Positions 1-13,000 of a stretch of 64,000 nt of DNA are shown piece by piece. Within the stretch, counting starts at the first letter, position 1, and the number at the start of each line of letters is the position of its first letter. The notes beneath the pieces are model-generated. The model searched no databases. It was not told the origin of the DNA and saw only the letters and a program-made list of their open reading frames with translations. A program made the translations under genes and the position numbers. The DNA lies in NCBI GenBank assembly GCA_035236585.1, contig CP141126.1, forward strand, positions 10,305,001-10,369,000, written 5' to 3'. The stretch is from Warburgia ugandensis. Lineage: Eukaryota; Streptophyta; Magnoliopsida; Canellales; Canellaceae.

Positions 1-3000
1 GTTCTGACAATGTGGAAGATGCAGATTCTGCTTCTAGTTTAGCAGAAGCTGATAGTGGAGAGAAACTGGGTCTATCTCAGCTGATGCTAAGTAGTTTCTC
101 GAACACACCAGGGGAAGTTGGATCAAGCAGACCGATAACAATCCCTTCTCATTCTGCTCAGGAGGTCGTACAAAAGGAACCTTCCAGCAATGGTGAAAAA
201 CAGGACGTAGGTCTTTGCATGAGCAAAAGGAAACGGAAGAGTTGGTGGAAAAGCTTGTTAATTAATAGGTATGGGGGAGGTTTGTGCAAGTCTGATGATT
301 CTGTTCCGAATGCTCAAGTAGCAAAGGCACGAAGAATGCGAGTTCCACACTGCAAGAAAAGGTTTATGGAATTCTCTGGGCAATACATGGGACAAGAAAT
401 TCAAGCTCACAAGGGTTTTATTTGGACTATAAAGTTCAGTCCAGATGGACAATTCCTGGCAAGTGGTGGTGAAGATGGCGTTGTTCGAATTTGGCGTGTT
501 ACAGAATCTGATGCTTCCAGCAAATCTCTGTTTCCTGAAAGTACTTCTGAAGTTGTTGATAAGGTGAAAGAAGGCAAGTTTATATATAGAAGGAAAAATT
601 CAAACCCTGCTACTGTTGTCATCCCGGAGAAGGTCTTCAAGATTAAAGAGACACCAGTACATGAATTTCAGGGGCATACTGGACATGTCTTGGATCTGTC
701 TTGGTCCAAATCTAATGTGAGTTTTTCTACCAGATTTACTTTTCCATCAACTTCTGCTTGTTAGGTTGTTTTCAGGATTTCTGAATGTGTAGGATGATCT
801 TTTCTTTCTCCAGATATACACGAAAAAGGATTTCTACATCTATCCCATATGTCCAGCCATCTTTATATTCTGTATTTTGCTCGTATTAGGGTGACACTTC
901 TGAATCTGAAGGGTAACCTTGTGTCTAGACAATATTTACTTAGATGTATGAGTTTGCCTTATTTTCTATTGTGACCTCGTTAATTTTGGAGATGTACTGT
1001 TTTGAGATATAGCTGTTTAGATTTTGTCTTGATTGTAGCCCACGTGCTTGTGTTGAAGCTACTGCAAATATTTGGTTGCAGTTTCTGCTTTCATCATCTG
1101 AAGACAACAGTGTTCGTCTATGGCAAGTGGGTCGCAATGAATGTCTTGAAGCATTTCACCACAGTAATTATGGTAAATATAATAAGCTCTAAATATCTCC
1201 TGTTGTTTTGTACATTATATCCCAGTGGATGACTTAAAATGTCCAAGACATCTGATGTCAACTTCACGCATGGAGTCCTGTTTGCTTATGCTGATCTCAA
1301 TTCTATTGCTGCTTGTTTTTTTTGCATGGGAGCAGTGACTTGCATTCAGTTCAATCCTGTTGATGAGAGATTCTTCATCAGTGGTTCCGTAGATGGAAAA
1401 GTTCGAGTATGGAAGATTTCTGATTGTAGAGTTGTTGATTGGGATGATGTGCGTGATATAGTCACTGCTGTATGCTACCGGCCAGATGGACAGGTTTCCC
1501 TCTCATGCAATAATGTGTCACTAAGCTTTTGTTTATGCACTCTGTTGGATCATGACTATAGCTTTTGATCATTTCTACAGGGATGCATAGTTGGCTCTAT
1601 CACAGGCAATTGCCGCTTTTATGATGCATCAGGTATGCAGTCCTGCTTAGGTGGAACCAATTCTCTTCACAGCCTATAAGTAGGGTTTTGCTAAAGATTG
1701 TTTGGAAAATTTATGAGGCCCATGCAGGATCTTGTGGGTGTAACATGGGCATATCATTTCTTCTCTTGCCATCTTCTAATAGTTCCATGTTAGTTTGCAG
1801 TTTATGATTTTAAACATAGATTTCTTCACCATAGACTACAGGGAATGAGAAATTTGTTTTGTTGTTTTCAGCTAATCATCTGCAGCTGGATGCACAATTA
1901 CATGTTCCGAGTAAAAGGAAGTCTTCTTGCAAAAGAATTACAGGCTTCCAGGTAATATATTTGAAGCTTGATTTGCTATATGTGATAACTAATTGCATAA
2001 TTTAACAGTTTGCTTATCAAAGTGGTCATTTGGTTTCTTCATTTTGTGTTCAAGCTGTTGCGGCTTACCTTTTTTTTTTCCCCTACAGTTTGCCCCTGAA
2101 GATCCTCAAAGGGTCATGATAACATCAGCTGATTCAAGAGTTCGAGTTCTCGATGGTTTTGACGTCATTCATAAATATAGAGGTATATATGGTCCTCTTT
2201 TTGTTTTCTTGAACTCTCAGTTGGAAGAAGACCTGCTTTTTCCTGTAGCATTTTGATTATCTTGTTTTAGAGGTGTTCATTTCATCACTCGTTAGTTTTC
2301 AAAGATTTGTCCCCATTTGTATTAAAAACCTTATTTGTAATGTTTTAGTTTGCCCCGATGCACAAGTTGTTTAATTTGAATATTTATCATTTTGATTACC
2401 TCATTACTTTATAAAATTTTGCTAGGCAGTAAGTCTGTGGCTTCTCCAATTCGTAAGAGCTCTGCACTTGATTAATTATCTAGTTCTTTGATTCAATGAA
2501 CATAGAATTAGTACCTCAAAATAAAATAGGGACATTTACCTGGGATGAAAAACTCCCCCACCCTGAAACGGGTTAGAAGTTTGTTTTTTTGCTGTCTACT
2601 GGGGCAGTTATAATCAGATATATTCATTTATCATATCACTCTAATAATTTGTAATTATTCTCCAGGTTCATCTGAAAGAAGGGCCACCAGTGATCTATTA
2701 TTGTTATTAGTCATATGTAACCATGGAGCAAAAGTTTCATGGCAATATTAGATACTGAAATGAGGGCTTTTGTAGTGACAAACTTTCTGGTATGTAAGAA
2801 TTGGTTTTATCTATAGCCACTTACAACCAATTGTCATATGTTGTCAGAATCTCAGAGTGCTTGTCTTCAGCTATTGTGTTTGTTGGTAAATCTGTCAACC
2901 AGAAAGCTGCTGTAAACTCAGGATAAGAGTTCTATAAAGGCATAGAGACTCTTTTACCCTTGGATAAAATTTAAAAAAAGAAAAAGTTACCAGTTGCAGT

Positions 3001-6000
3001 TTGCTTGTGCCTCTTTAAGTCATATAATAAAAAAAATGCATATAAATTAACTCAAAGATTTACAAAGTATGACTAAAGAGAGTACTGACTTTGATGATAC
3101 AAATAAGTGATTGCCAGAAAGCTGTCAACCAGAAATCTGGTGTAAAATTCAGGATGAAAGTTCTGTAAGGGCATAGAGACTCTTTACCCTTGGATACAAA
3201 AAAAAAAAAAAAAAAACTATTGAAGTTAGCTAGTGCCTTTTTAGGTTATATAATAGAAAAAGCCATACAAATCAAATCGAGGATTCACAAAGTATGCCTA
3301 AAGCGAGTACTGACTTTAATGATACAAGTGATCACCAGCGAACCAAATAGCAGACCTATCTTTCACTGTCAAACAACGAAAAACGTAGTATTACTTTTAC
3401 TTAGAGGACTAGGGCAACAAGTTTGGTGTAAAGAGTTAACTGTAAGAAGTTTCCAGATCTCGTTTGAGTACGTGAACACTGGTTTGAATTACATCAATAA
3501 TCACAGTCGACAATTACAGAATCAAATGTTAGATGTGGGAGTAATATCATCGAAGTCTTGATAAGGTGGCTTACCAACTTTACAGCCTCATCCATCACCT
3601 TATCTGCAATGATGTCTGAGGTTCAATGAGATATTGCTCTCCTCAAGTTGTCCTCTTGAAAGCTGAAAGGCAAGGAAAGAGAGAAATTCTGAAGGTGAGG
3701 GCACAATAGTATAAGCCAGCAAAGTAATACTGCCAAGTATCAGTGACAGGTGAATACTTCATATTGGCTTGAGGATGCATGAATTTGATGCGCCAGACTA
3801 AAAGGCATATTAGCTGTGATGGTCTACTAGTATACTTGAAGGGGAAGCAAAAATACCTAAGGTTGACAGAAGAAATATGTAAGATGCAGAGCATGTGCTG
3901 ATGAAGAACACTCTGGACAATGATGTGTGAGGAAAGGTTATCATTGTCAGCAAAGCTAAGATGTTGCATATAAGGGGATCCCATTACCTAGCACTGGATT
4001 CAAGTGAACAATACTGCAAACAGGCTTTTTACATTGTGGGAAAAGCTTCAGTTAAAAGGGCAGCCCGGCGCACGAAGCTCCCGCCTATGCGAGGTCCAGG
4101 GAAGGGGCAGACCACAAGGGCCTATAGTAGGCAGCCTTACCTTGCATTTTGCAAGAGGCTGATGCTGCGCCTTGGACCCGTGACCTCAAGGTCACATGAT
4201 GACAACTTTTACTGTTGCGCTAAGGCTCCCCTTCGTGGGAAAAGCTTCAGTTATGATGGCCTATTAGCTCATAATAACTATTTTTAGCCTTCAAAATGAT
4301 ACCATTTTGCCATTAGGAGAGACAGCAGAAGAGCCAGTCTAGATCCTAACAATGGTCAGTGTCCTCTTGACTGATTGTCAGAAGAACTAAGAGGTACTGC
4401 AGAGGCAAATATGATTTTCTTGGCCATTCTTAGTTCAGGTAAAGTAATTACTCAGCCTTTTAGATATGGTTTATCTCATGGTCAGGGATATGCTATAAGC
4501 ATATGCCCTAGTTTCATGTAAAACTCAGAATCAGACTCTTCAGTCCAATTCTTTAATTGCAAATGGAAGACAGCAGTACATAACTCTGATGAAGGATTCT
4601 TCCCTTTGCAACATCCACCAATGTTTATCCAGTCACAACATTGGTATCAAGATAGAGGTGCTAAAAGTGTGTTTAGGCTCCTTTAGCAGTAATGGGCAAG
4701 AATAAATTGCAGTGAGCACTTCTCCACTACTATAATCCATGGTGGAAAATTTGATATCTTTCTTGAGTAGATTGTATTCGATGAGTTCAAGAATAGGACT
4801 GTAATGGTTCTTTTCTACAAAATTATGTAAATTCTTCTCGGCAAGAAAGCTTGGGCTTTAGAAAATCCAAAACCTTGTTAACTGTTAGCTCATTAAAGAA
4901 GTTTAAGATGAATAGGGATGTAATTTTTTACCTCAATAATAGATCTTTAGTCAGGTACTGTAAAAGGAATGAGTTGGACACTAGTCAGGGCCAGAGCAGT
5001 TTGTTCTAGAGAGAGAAAAGGCAGCAGATCTCTTTTGAAATTACTATGCTGACAAACACGCCTAAAATCTAGGAGTGAATGCATCCTGACTTGTATCATG
5101 TCATTGGTTAACCTATGTTTCTTCCTTAGTTCAGTCTCTAGCATTTTGTTAAGCTTTCTTATTACAAGAAAAGAAGTATGCTTGTACTTTGCTTATGGCT
5201 TTCTTGGATAAGTTGTTGTGACTGTAGTGGTAATAGAACTGTCATTGGTTAGCGCTAGTGTTCTTATCTCTTCATCTGATGGCTGCTCTAATTTGGCTTA
5301 CCTTTACCCACTATCTATCACATGTTTTCTTTTTGTATACATATTTATCAGCTAAAAGTACCACTCATTTCAGTTCTTCTTTCTCGTGGAAGTTAAAACC
5401 CCATTGTTCTTATATATAGTAGTTTGCTCTTTGGGCATTTACTTAAATTTTCTTGGGACATGCCTGTCCCCAGGATAAGCCTCTTACATCTTATTGCACA
5501 TTTTATCTTGAATAGGTCCTCGAAAGTCAGGGAGTCAGATGTCTGCATCATTTACTTCCAATGGGCGGTATATCGTATCTGCGGGTGAGGACTCTCATGT
5601 ATATTTCTGGAGTTATGATGGTGTGAATGTTCCATCATCCAAGGGGAGGAAGTCAATACGTTCTTGTGAACATTTCTTTTCTGAAGGTGTATTAGTTGCT
5701 ATACCTTGGTCAGGTATGGGACATATGGAGAGACAATCAGGTGACAGCAGCATACACAGTTCAGCAGAACACTTAGAAAGCGCTTCCTCCTGGCTCAGGC
5801 ATTCAGATTGCGTCTCTCGTAGTTGGTTTTTCTCTGATAGTTCATTAAGGGCTTCTGCGACATGGCCAGAGGAAAAGCTTCTTCTATGGTCCTTAGCAGC
5901 TGCAGAAGACAATCATTGTCGCCATAGACATCCTCAGAATCTTCATGGATCTCTGTCGGCAACATGGGGTCTGGTGATTGTTACTGCAGGTTGCAATGGA

Positions 6001-6042
6001 GTAATCAGGTCATTCCATAACTATGGACTTCCTGTCAGCTGA
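1..6042 (+). CDS. WDR44-like WD40-repeat protein, 3' part of gene (7 exons)
   Basis: The window opens inside an exon, so the start codon is outside. Exons read as 1-716, 1082-1172, 1336-1493, 1581-1632, 1872-1951, 2089-2182 and 5516-6042. All junctions are GT-AG, phases agree throughout, and they give about 571 residues ending in a TGA stop. After an acidic, serine-rich stretch comes a basic patch ([12 protein letters not shown]) and then WD40 repeats: [20 protein letters not shown]...[19 protein letters not shown]...[24 protein letters not shown]...VRVWKI, and later [11 protein letters not shown] and [11 protein letters not shown]. The C terminus (WGLVIVTAG...[12 protein letters not shown]) matches the end of plant WDR44-like transducin/WD40 proteins. 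WD40 propellers are protein-docking platforms; animal WDR44 binds Rab11, but the role of the plant relatives is less clear. The last intron (3,333 nt) is much longer than the others and carries a SINE and a tandem duplication. Family assignment is firm; exact function is not. Confidence 0.9.
2894..3342. repeat. ~230-bp diverged tandem duplication within an intron
   Basis: Two head-to-tail copies begin with GTCAACCAGAAA at 2,894 and 3,124, a period of 230. Shared landmarks are GGCATAGAGACTCTT, TTACCCTTGGATA, CACAAAGTATG(A/C)CTAAAG and GAGTACTGACTTT. The copies differ by scattered substitutions and an A-run of different length, so the duplication is old. Confidence 0.8.
4036..4252 (-). mobile_element. 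Au-family SINE with 18-bp target duplication
   Basis: A near full-length Au SINE lies at 4,054-4,234 on the minus strand. Read in the element's direction it starts GGGGAGCCTTAGCGCAACAG, has a tRNA-like B box (GGTCACGGGTCCAAGG) and ends with the family's GCCGGGCTGCCCTTTT. It is flanked by a perfect 18-bp direct repeat, GTGGGAAAAGCTTCAGTT, at 4,036-4,053 and 4,235-4,252. It sits in the last WD40 intron, antisense to the gene. The perfect duplication marks a fairly recent insertion. Confidence 0.95.
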
Positions 6043-6785
6043 TAACCTTGCTAAACCAAATTCAAATCCACAGATCTTTAAGTTCTTTGCAGTATTCTCT
6101 GCTGTAACTCCGTATGAGACCCGTTGCTTTTCTTACAAGCGAGCAAAGCAGATCAGTCCCGCTCGAAGTAGACAAAAGGAAGTCAAACCCTTTAACACTC
6201 CAACTGAGACTCTTGAAGAGGATATAATATCATTGGTGAAACAACTTCAATTGAGCCGTGCGTCAGCAGGTCTTGACACATTACTGCATCCAGTATTCTC
6301 ACACATCCAGTATTCTCAGACATGGGAATTTTATCTATGTCGGTAGCTTACTGCATGCCAGCAAACAGCAGGAGATTTGTGTCTTTAAGTGCACCAAGGA
6401 GATAACCGAATTACCCGTACACTTCCCTGATATTTTGATTCGGTTCTTAGGTTTGGTATATACATTGGTTTGAAGTTCTCTTAATTCAAACCATTAGAGA
6501 AAAGTAAAATGAAAAAATGATAAACATTAGGGACAGTAGGATAGAAAGAAGCCGAAAAGGTAAATACTGAGAGTTTTGTATGGTTGAAAGATGTGTAGTA
6601 TAAATAATCTGAAAATTGTTTATGGAAAGGCTTACGGCCACAACAGCCATTCTTCTTTTGCTAGCAGGAAGCTTTACTTGTACTGCAGGCAGCTTCTCAT
6701 ATTCCAGCAGCTATTCACTGCTTGAGGAACCATCGATGGTTATGGTCTTGCATAATGTTCTGGTGTATTTATCCATTCCAAGAAT
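6043..6785 (+). other. 3' flank of the WD40 gene
   Basis: This stretch follows the stop codon and probably includes the 3' UTR. A short direct repeat, ATCCAGTATTCTCA, occurs near 6,290 and 6,305. I see no further conserved coding sequence; the short open frames here have no recognisable motif. Confidence 0.5.
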
Positions 6786-7028
6786 TTGGTACATACAGTT
6801 GCTGTGTGTGGCTCCATAATCTTCTTAATGTGGTTTTATCTGGACTATTAGTATGCCAAGTTCAGCCAGTGAATCGATCCAGTGTCTGCGGGATCGTGGT
6901 TAGATTGGTACATACAGTTGCTGTGTGTGGCTCCATAATCTTCTTAATGTGGTTTTTTCTGGACTTTTGGTATGCCAAGTTCAGCCAGTGAATCGATCCA
7001 GTGTCTGCGGGATCGTGGTTAGATTGGT
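6786..7028. repeat. 119-bp tandem duplication, two copies
   Basis: TTGGTACATACAGTTGCTG begins at 6,786 and again at 6,905. The unit is 119 bp, and a few bases of a third copy (TTGGT) start at 7,024. The copies differ at only about three positions, so the duplication is recent. It lies about 0.75 kb downstream of the WD40 stop codon. Confidence 0.95.
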
Positions 7029-7406
7029 CAAAGACTCGGTTGACTCTAAATCCAGGTAATTTCTTTTCTTTGGAAGGTATAAAACCAGGTAATTTGCATC
7101 GAAATTTCGACCTTACGGGATAAACGCAACCGTTCGGCCCGAGTGATACTCATCTACAGCGTGTATCCATCCACGAAAGCGTTGTAGTAAGTATTTGAAG
7201 CTACGAGATTGGTTCTACTGATTGGATTTTAAACTTACAAGGAAACGATGTAAAACATAAAATCTATATCTATATGGCGAGTGAGATTGTGGGTCAGCCA
7301 TGTAAATGATAGGCAGGTATCATTAGGGGGCAGGTGCCTTCGTGCATATACAATACCATTGTTTTGGTATTTTGTTTTGTTTGGCAGGGGATGGATTAAA
7401 ACCATC

Positions 7407-7625
7407 TTAGATTTAGATATAATATGAAGGGGAGCCTTGGCGCAACAGTAAAAGTTGTCGTCATATAACCTTGAGGTCACGGGTTCAAGGTGTGGAATCA
7501 GACTCTTGCAAAATATAAGGTAAGGTTGCCTACTATAGGCCCTTGTGGTCTGCCCCTTCCCTAGACCTCGCATAAGGGGGAGCTTCGTGCACTAGGGCTG
7601 CCCTTTTTAGATTTAGATATAATAT
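7407..7625 (+). mobile_element. Au-family SINE with 19-bp target duplication
   Basis: The element runs 7,426-7,606, from GAAGGGGAGCCTTGGCGCAA through the B-box-like GGTCACGGGTTCAAGG to GGGCTGCCCTTT. Both sides carry the perfect 19-bp repeat TTAGATTTAGATATAATAT (7,407-7,425 and 7,607-7,625). It looks complete and young. Confidence 0.95.
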
Positions 7626-7639
7626 ATGACGATTTTTAA

Positions 7640-7862
7640 TATGATAGGTTAACAGGTTGTGAGTCAGACAGGTCAACATGACGAGTTAATAGGTGCAAGT
7701 TAAATGGGTCAACATTGATTAACCCAAACACGATATGATTTTTGGGGTATCACCCAAAAATGACACGGACAGGATACGACTTGACACTAACCCATTAAAT
7801 CTGTGTTGAATTTGAGTCGTATTATCGTGTCGTGTCATATTTTGTCTCCCATAATGACAATG
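7640..7862. repeat. Probable dispersed repeat rich in ACACGA/TCGTGT words
   Basis: The stretch contains ACACGATATGA, GACACGGACAGGATACGAC, GAGTCGTATTATCGTGTCGTG and several GGTCAACA words. Such 'acacgac' blocks recur in many plant genomes as parts of dispersed repeats. I see no terminal repeats or coding content, so the class is left open. Confidence 0.35.
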
Positions 7863-8825
7863 CCTTAGTGGTGTATGACTTTGAGTTCTCACTCAGTCTC
7901 AAACACATAGGAGTGCACCATGATTTATTTATTTATTTATGGTGAAAATAAAAGTTAGATAGAAGAGAGTACTAGATAGTCCTTGGCATTTATGTTACAT
8001 TCCCTTACTAAAATTCCTTAACAAAAGCAGGAGAATGCATGTTACAGCGTTTCAAATTAACAAGCTTAAAATGCAAATTATTTTTCCATTTTCAGCTTGA
8101 GGGAGTATTGGAAATTACGCTGTAAATCACCATCAACAATCATGGCTAAATTCGGTGATTGGCTGTGATTAGTCAACAACTGATTCGTAATTATTGGATC
8201 TTGAATAAAAAGTCAAATACACAAAAATACAAATTTATATTTTAATAGGTTATATAAATGTTGCTGAGCTATGTGCAGAAGTTGCTTATAGCTTCTCAAC
8301 ATTTCTAAAGTTTGTAGCTTGGAAAGTTATAAGGTATTTTCACCTCGAATGTCAAATGTGTCAAAAAGAACTTTTGTGCGAAAAGGCTTTATGGAGATGA
8401 AAGCATCATTTTGAATGAGAAGCGGCAACTACCAATGTAAGGGTAAAGTAGTTTTACTAGAGTAAATGTGTTGCTAGTCATGTTGGCAATACAATGCTTT
8501 TTCTTTGAATAGGCAGATATATTATACTTGAATTGTGGCAGACTGGTCAAAGAGGTTTTGAATCAGTAGCACTTAAAAGCAAATTTGAATTTCGAAAGCT
8601 TATGTAACTTAATCCAAATTCCTCAAATTGGTTAAAGTTGGTGGTGCAATGCTTATGACGGAGTTGTTGTTGCCATAAGAGCGGTGGCCCATGTCATATT
8701 TCTCTTGTTGATTTTTTGGTTCGTAGTGCTTTGCTTTATAAATTAAAACCCAACCTTTTGGTTAGAAAGGAAAGCATGAGATTAGGTTTTTGTTACGTAA
8801 CACTAGAAAGGAAAGCAAGCGTGAT
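7863..8825. other. AT-rich intergenic DNA, no gene seen
   Basis: There is a short TTTA microsatellite near 7,924 (TTTATTTATTTATTTA). Otherwise I see no open frame, repeat or structure that I can support. Confidence 0.5.
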
Positions 8826-8952
8826 AAGAGGAGCCTTGGCTCAATGGTAGAGTTGTTATTACGTGAACTTGAGGTCAAGGGTTCAAGGTGTGGAAATAGG
8901 GTCTTGCAAAATGAAAGATAAGGCTGTATACTATTAAGCCTTGTGATTTGAT
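8826..8952 (+). mobile_element. Diverged, 3'-truncated Au-family SINE
   Basis: GAGGAGCCTTGGCTCAATGG, then TTGAGGTCAAGGGTTCAAGG, GGGTCTTGCAAAATG and AAGGCTGTATACTA follow the Au order. The match stops before the usual CCCTTCCC...GGGCTGCCC end. No target duplication is visible. This is an older copy than those at 4.1 and 7.4 kb. Confidence 0.8.
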
Positions 8953-9364
8953 TGGGGCTACCACATCCAATCCTCTAGAGATATGGTTTTAGATTGACTA
9001 GTAAAGTATTTTGGAGCTTTTATGTCTCTGTCCCTCGTAGGTAGTGTATTGGCATGTGATCTCTTTGATTTTGAGACTTTAGAGTATTGATTTTGACTCC
9101 TTATTTGCCTTTTACTATTTCCTTTGGTTGGTCGTTATTGTACTATAGCATTAGTGCAATAACCTATAACCCCTCAGGTGGTAATACATAACTCATCCGA
9201 AATTTAGATCATCTAGTTTTCTTGCAAGCAATTGCACTTAGGATTCTGCTTCCATTAGGAAACCATAAAGTCTTCCAGAATACCATGATCTTTTGATGGA
9301 GACCATCTCATGCCCTAGGAGGGGCGGGGTTATCAACGAGAAGAATTTATTTATTTATTGTTGA

Positions 9365-9760
9365 TGTGCCTTGTTACGTGCTCGTGCCCTTCGGATTGAA
9401 CAACGTGGGAGCAACCTTTCAAGGGCTGTCACCACTTTGTTGCACGACATAATGTGTAAGTGGAAGTCTACTTAGATGACATGATCGTCAAAACCAAAGG
9501 AACAATGGATCATGTTGTGGCATTAGAAAAGTCCTTTGAAAGGATTCAAAAGTACAAATTAGGACTCAATCCAAAAAAATGCAGATTTAGAGTAACTTAG
9601 GATGACTCCTATGATTCATTATAAGTGAAAGTGGAGCAGAGGCTGACCTTGCTAAGATAATGGCCATCCAGAGGGAATCGCCGGGAATTGAGAAAGAAAT
9701 TAGAGGATTCTTAGGAACAGTCCAAGTCTTGAGTTGATTTAGAGCAATTCTAAAGTTGCT
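9365..9760 (+). mobile_element. Decayed Ty3/gypsy reverse-transcriptase fossil
   Basis: Scattered reading frames retain reverse-transcriptase words of plant Ty3/gypsy elements: VLVPFGL, VEVYLDDMIVK and LGLNPKKCRF, plus a following EKEIRGFLG. The DDMIVK wording is closer to the non-chromovirus Tat-type lineage than to the chromovirus at the right edge of the window. It is a heavily broken scrap with several breaks and no LTRs recognised nearby. Confidence 0.75.
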
Positions 9761-9900
9761 GAAAAAAGTATGCCACAACCAGTGTAATTCTTCTTTTAGG
9801 TGTTTGATTATATTTTGAGGTTTGGGCTGGGTTAAGTTACTTTCTGGTCGCTTAAAAGGGTGGTTCTCACTCATTGTACAATTTGAGAGCTTCTATTGGT

Positions 9901-10083
9901 GAGAAGGGGTGTCTTGGCGCAATGGTAAAAGTTGTCATCATCTGATCTTAAGGTCACGAGTTCAAGGCGTCGAAATAGCCTCTTGCAAAAATGCAAGGTA
10001 AGGAATTGTACTATAGGCCCTTGTAGTCCACCCCTTTCCCGACCCCACATAAGCAGGAGATTCATGGACGGGGGCTGCCCTTT
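9901..10083 (+). mobile_element. Au-family SINE, moderately diverged
   Basis: It runs from GAAGGGGTGTCTTGGCGCAA through GGTCACGAGTTCAAGGCG and CCTCTTGCAAAAATGCAAGG to GGGGGCTGCCCTTT. Length and order match a full Au SINE. No convincing target duplication is left, so it is older than the intact copies. Confidence 0.9.
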
Positions 10084-13000
10084 AGTTTCAGAGATCCGTA
10101 AATGAAAATCAGCTTGGTCTTTGAGGGGAGCTATTCTCATGTGTCTTTTGAGAACGTTTTAAGTAATTGTGGAGAGATTTCAAATATCCCTTTGATGATG
10201 CTTCAAAGAAAATTGGCTTAGCCTTTGTTTAGATTGGTTTCTCATATAAACTTTCAGAGAGATGCAAGAAAACTTGGAGATTTTAAGCATTTCTTTGATA
10301 AGACTTCAAACGGGGGTTGCCTCTTCATGACTTAAGATTGGAAGATCCGAGCTTTATCTTCTATCTTTGTTGTCCTTGTTCTTGATTTTTTCTTGGCTGT
10401 TTGTACCCTTGAAATCACTTCATATGTGGGCTGCATTATTGTAGAGATACCATCTTCATTTGATTTTGCTCTACGTTGAACACTGTTCGACTTGAGTCTT
10501 ATTTCCCTCTGACATTATTTCAGTAATTCCTATTCTGAAAATTCAAATTCAAACTAAACATCTTAATAAATTTATGTTCAAAACAATGAGATCTTGGATC
10601 GTTAGAAGCTAGAATCCTGTCATTATTGGCCTAAAAGTCAGTTCTTTGCATTACCGGAAAGAGCCATAAAATGCAGGAAATGTTAGAATACTAAGAGTTG
10701 CTTCCATGTCTTGCACTTGCACACAACAGAATTACTGTCATATTGCTTCTTTTGGTTTTCATTCGTCTTTAACACTAGTCCAGTTGCCAGCGGGGGAAAA
10801 TTGATTCTGGATGTTGCTTCTGCATGTCTTAAGGCCATAAAATCTTGTATTTCGGATAAGTGCCACTGTAACAATAACGGAACAAATTATATGGTGCCTG
10901 TAGGTCTAGCTAGAACTACATGTGCTTTGGGATCCAATTGGAGACATTCTCTGGTGGATAGTTTGTAATATCGCTGGTTTCAAACTTCCAGAGCTTATCC
11001 ATTATGATATCAGTGGTGCATGGCCTATCCAAGTATGGCCCAGGAGATGGGTGATGCTAAGATCAACAAACTCGCCTTACCGACTGGTATTTGAAAAATC
11101 AGAAAGAATTTTAGTTAATAATAAAACAGAAATGCATAATCTTAATATATGCACCATTGACCTGAATTTTGTTTTCTAAAATTTTAGTTGCTTGCTTATT
11201 CGAGCTCCTTATTCCTCGGAGCCGCCGGCTCCATGTGGTTTTATAAATAATAAAACATAGTCGTAGCTAGAAACCCAGCATGGTAAATTTAAATTGCTGA
11301 TGTATGATCATAATCTGCAGTCTGTCATCATGATGGCAGTAGGCTCTCATTCTATGTTCTGTAATGCATTGCTCCCGTTTGACCAGAGCACACATTAATA
11401 AGTTATTACAGAAAGGTTGTTTATTGTGGGCAAAAATAAATGATGCATTAAAAGGTGATCGTTAAGTTTGTTGACTTTGAAGGCTTCTTGTTGGCTAACA
11501 GCCAGGTTTGTTTTATGAAGCGATAAACAGAAAGAATAAGGAAAACTCTCAGAGTAAACTAAATGGAAGCAGGAAGGCAACAAATTTCTCTAGAAAGTCG
11601 TTGGAAATACTCACTGAATAAATGATTGAGACTGCAATTTGCTAGACTTAGTTTTTTTGCCCTTTTAATTTTGGTAAACGAAAATTTTCCTACCTTGACT
11701 ATTTCTAGGCCTCTGATTCGTAGAAGCTTGTTAGAGGCTGCTTTTAATCTCTTAACTGTCATTTAGAAGCCACTGACTGGAGGGTTGGGCTTGTTCAATC
11801 ATAGAAATGCCGGTCTCACAGACGAATTAGTTGGATTGTTGCCAACTATGCTCCACTTTTTTCGCTTGTGCCTGCATATATTCTTTCGAGCAACTTATGG
11901 TAATCTCGGATGCACCATTTCATTTGCAAGTGAAAAATCATCGAGTTTGGTCGATAAGAAATCTATGACAGGTTGAATTATTAGATCTTTCAAAAATAAT
12001 ACCAAAATCGTGAAAAGAGGGACATTTATGGACGGGTGCTATTTAGGTGTGTCGGAATGACAGGAATCAAATCCTATACCCGTCTCTCTCTCTAGCAAGG
12101 GGGCATGACTCGGTCCAAGGAAGTGTTCAACTTCTTCGAGCACTCTTTTTCGGATTCATAGTGGACAGAGCTTCTAGATCTAAGCTGTTATTCATACTTG
12201 TGTTAGGCATTTAAAAGATAAATAAAAATGAATGTTGGTGATCATCATGCATTTTGTCGCTAACCTATCTAAAGTACATTTAACATGATCAAAGGCCTAG
12301 GTCGACAAACTGCTTTCACGGTACATTAGAAAAAGGAAGGAAGCTAACTTCATCGCTAAAAAGTGTCAAATCTTTCTCTATGTGTAGGTATGTATGTATG
12401 TATTATGCGCACACACTTGCACTTTACATTCAAATGTAATTTGTACAGTGATTAGATTCATGGTCTAACAGGGTGAAACTCACTTATTGTAATTCTGTGC
12501 CACTCAAAGATGGGGCTCACAAAAGGAATAGTGCCACATTGTGTTGTGCACTTTCAGGCCTACTATGTGAATGGCATATTCAACAAGACAATTTTGATTT
12601 TTGAACTAGTATAGCATTTTGTGCAGAAGCTGGCATGAATGAGGAATCCACAAGATACCCTTTCTAGTAGTAATCATCAAGATAACTTGCACGTAAACAT
12701 CATTCCATTACAAGATTTTCTTTATAGAGAACGCGGTCACATTGTTCATCCATCCAAATATCTCATCTTAAGATCTTTGTAGGTAATTTTTAATTTAAAT
12801 AAACTAATATCCGCCTTGCTAAATCATAATTTTCAACCTTGAAAAGGACTCCTTACCTAATCTCTCTCTCTCACTATCTATTATATGGTGATTAGAGAAG
12901 TAAAAACCGAGCTTATATATAGGCCTGGTTTTGTGGTCCAGGGGGTCATCCTTTACGTCCAGTTTCATGTGGTGCTAGTGGTGTGCTTGAAATAAGAGCT

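Larger units (their letters stand above)
2183..5515 (+). other. Long sixth intron of the WD40 gene
   Basis: This is the 3.3-kb intron between the exon ending ...DVIHKYRG and the exon beginning with [12 protein letters not shown]. The donor is GTATAT and the acceptor TTGAATAG. It holds a ~230-bp tandem duplication (2,894-3,342) and an Au SINE (4,054-4,234). The remaining ~2.7 kb, mainly 4,253-5,515, shows nothing I recognise. Confidence 0.8.

Noticed and set aside
7440-7490. tRNA-like A and B boxes in the Au SINEs (several loci)
   Set aside because: They are the tRNA-derived heads of SINEs. No cloverleaf or discrete tRNA gene end is present.
10711-11179. Two overlapping short frames that could be a gene remnant
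   Set aside because: No family match that I can name, and no consistent splice joining them.
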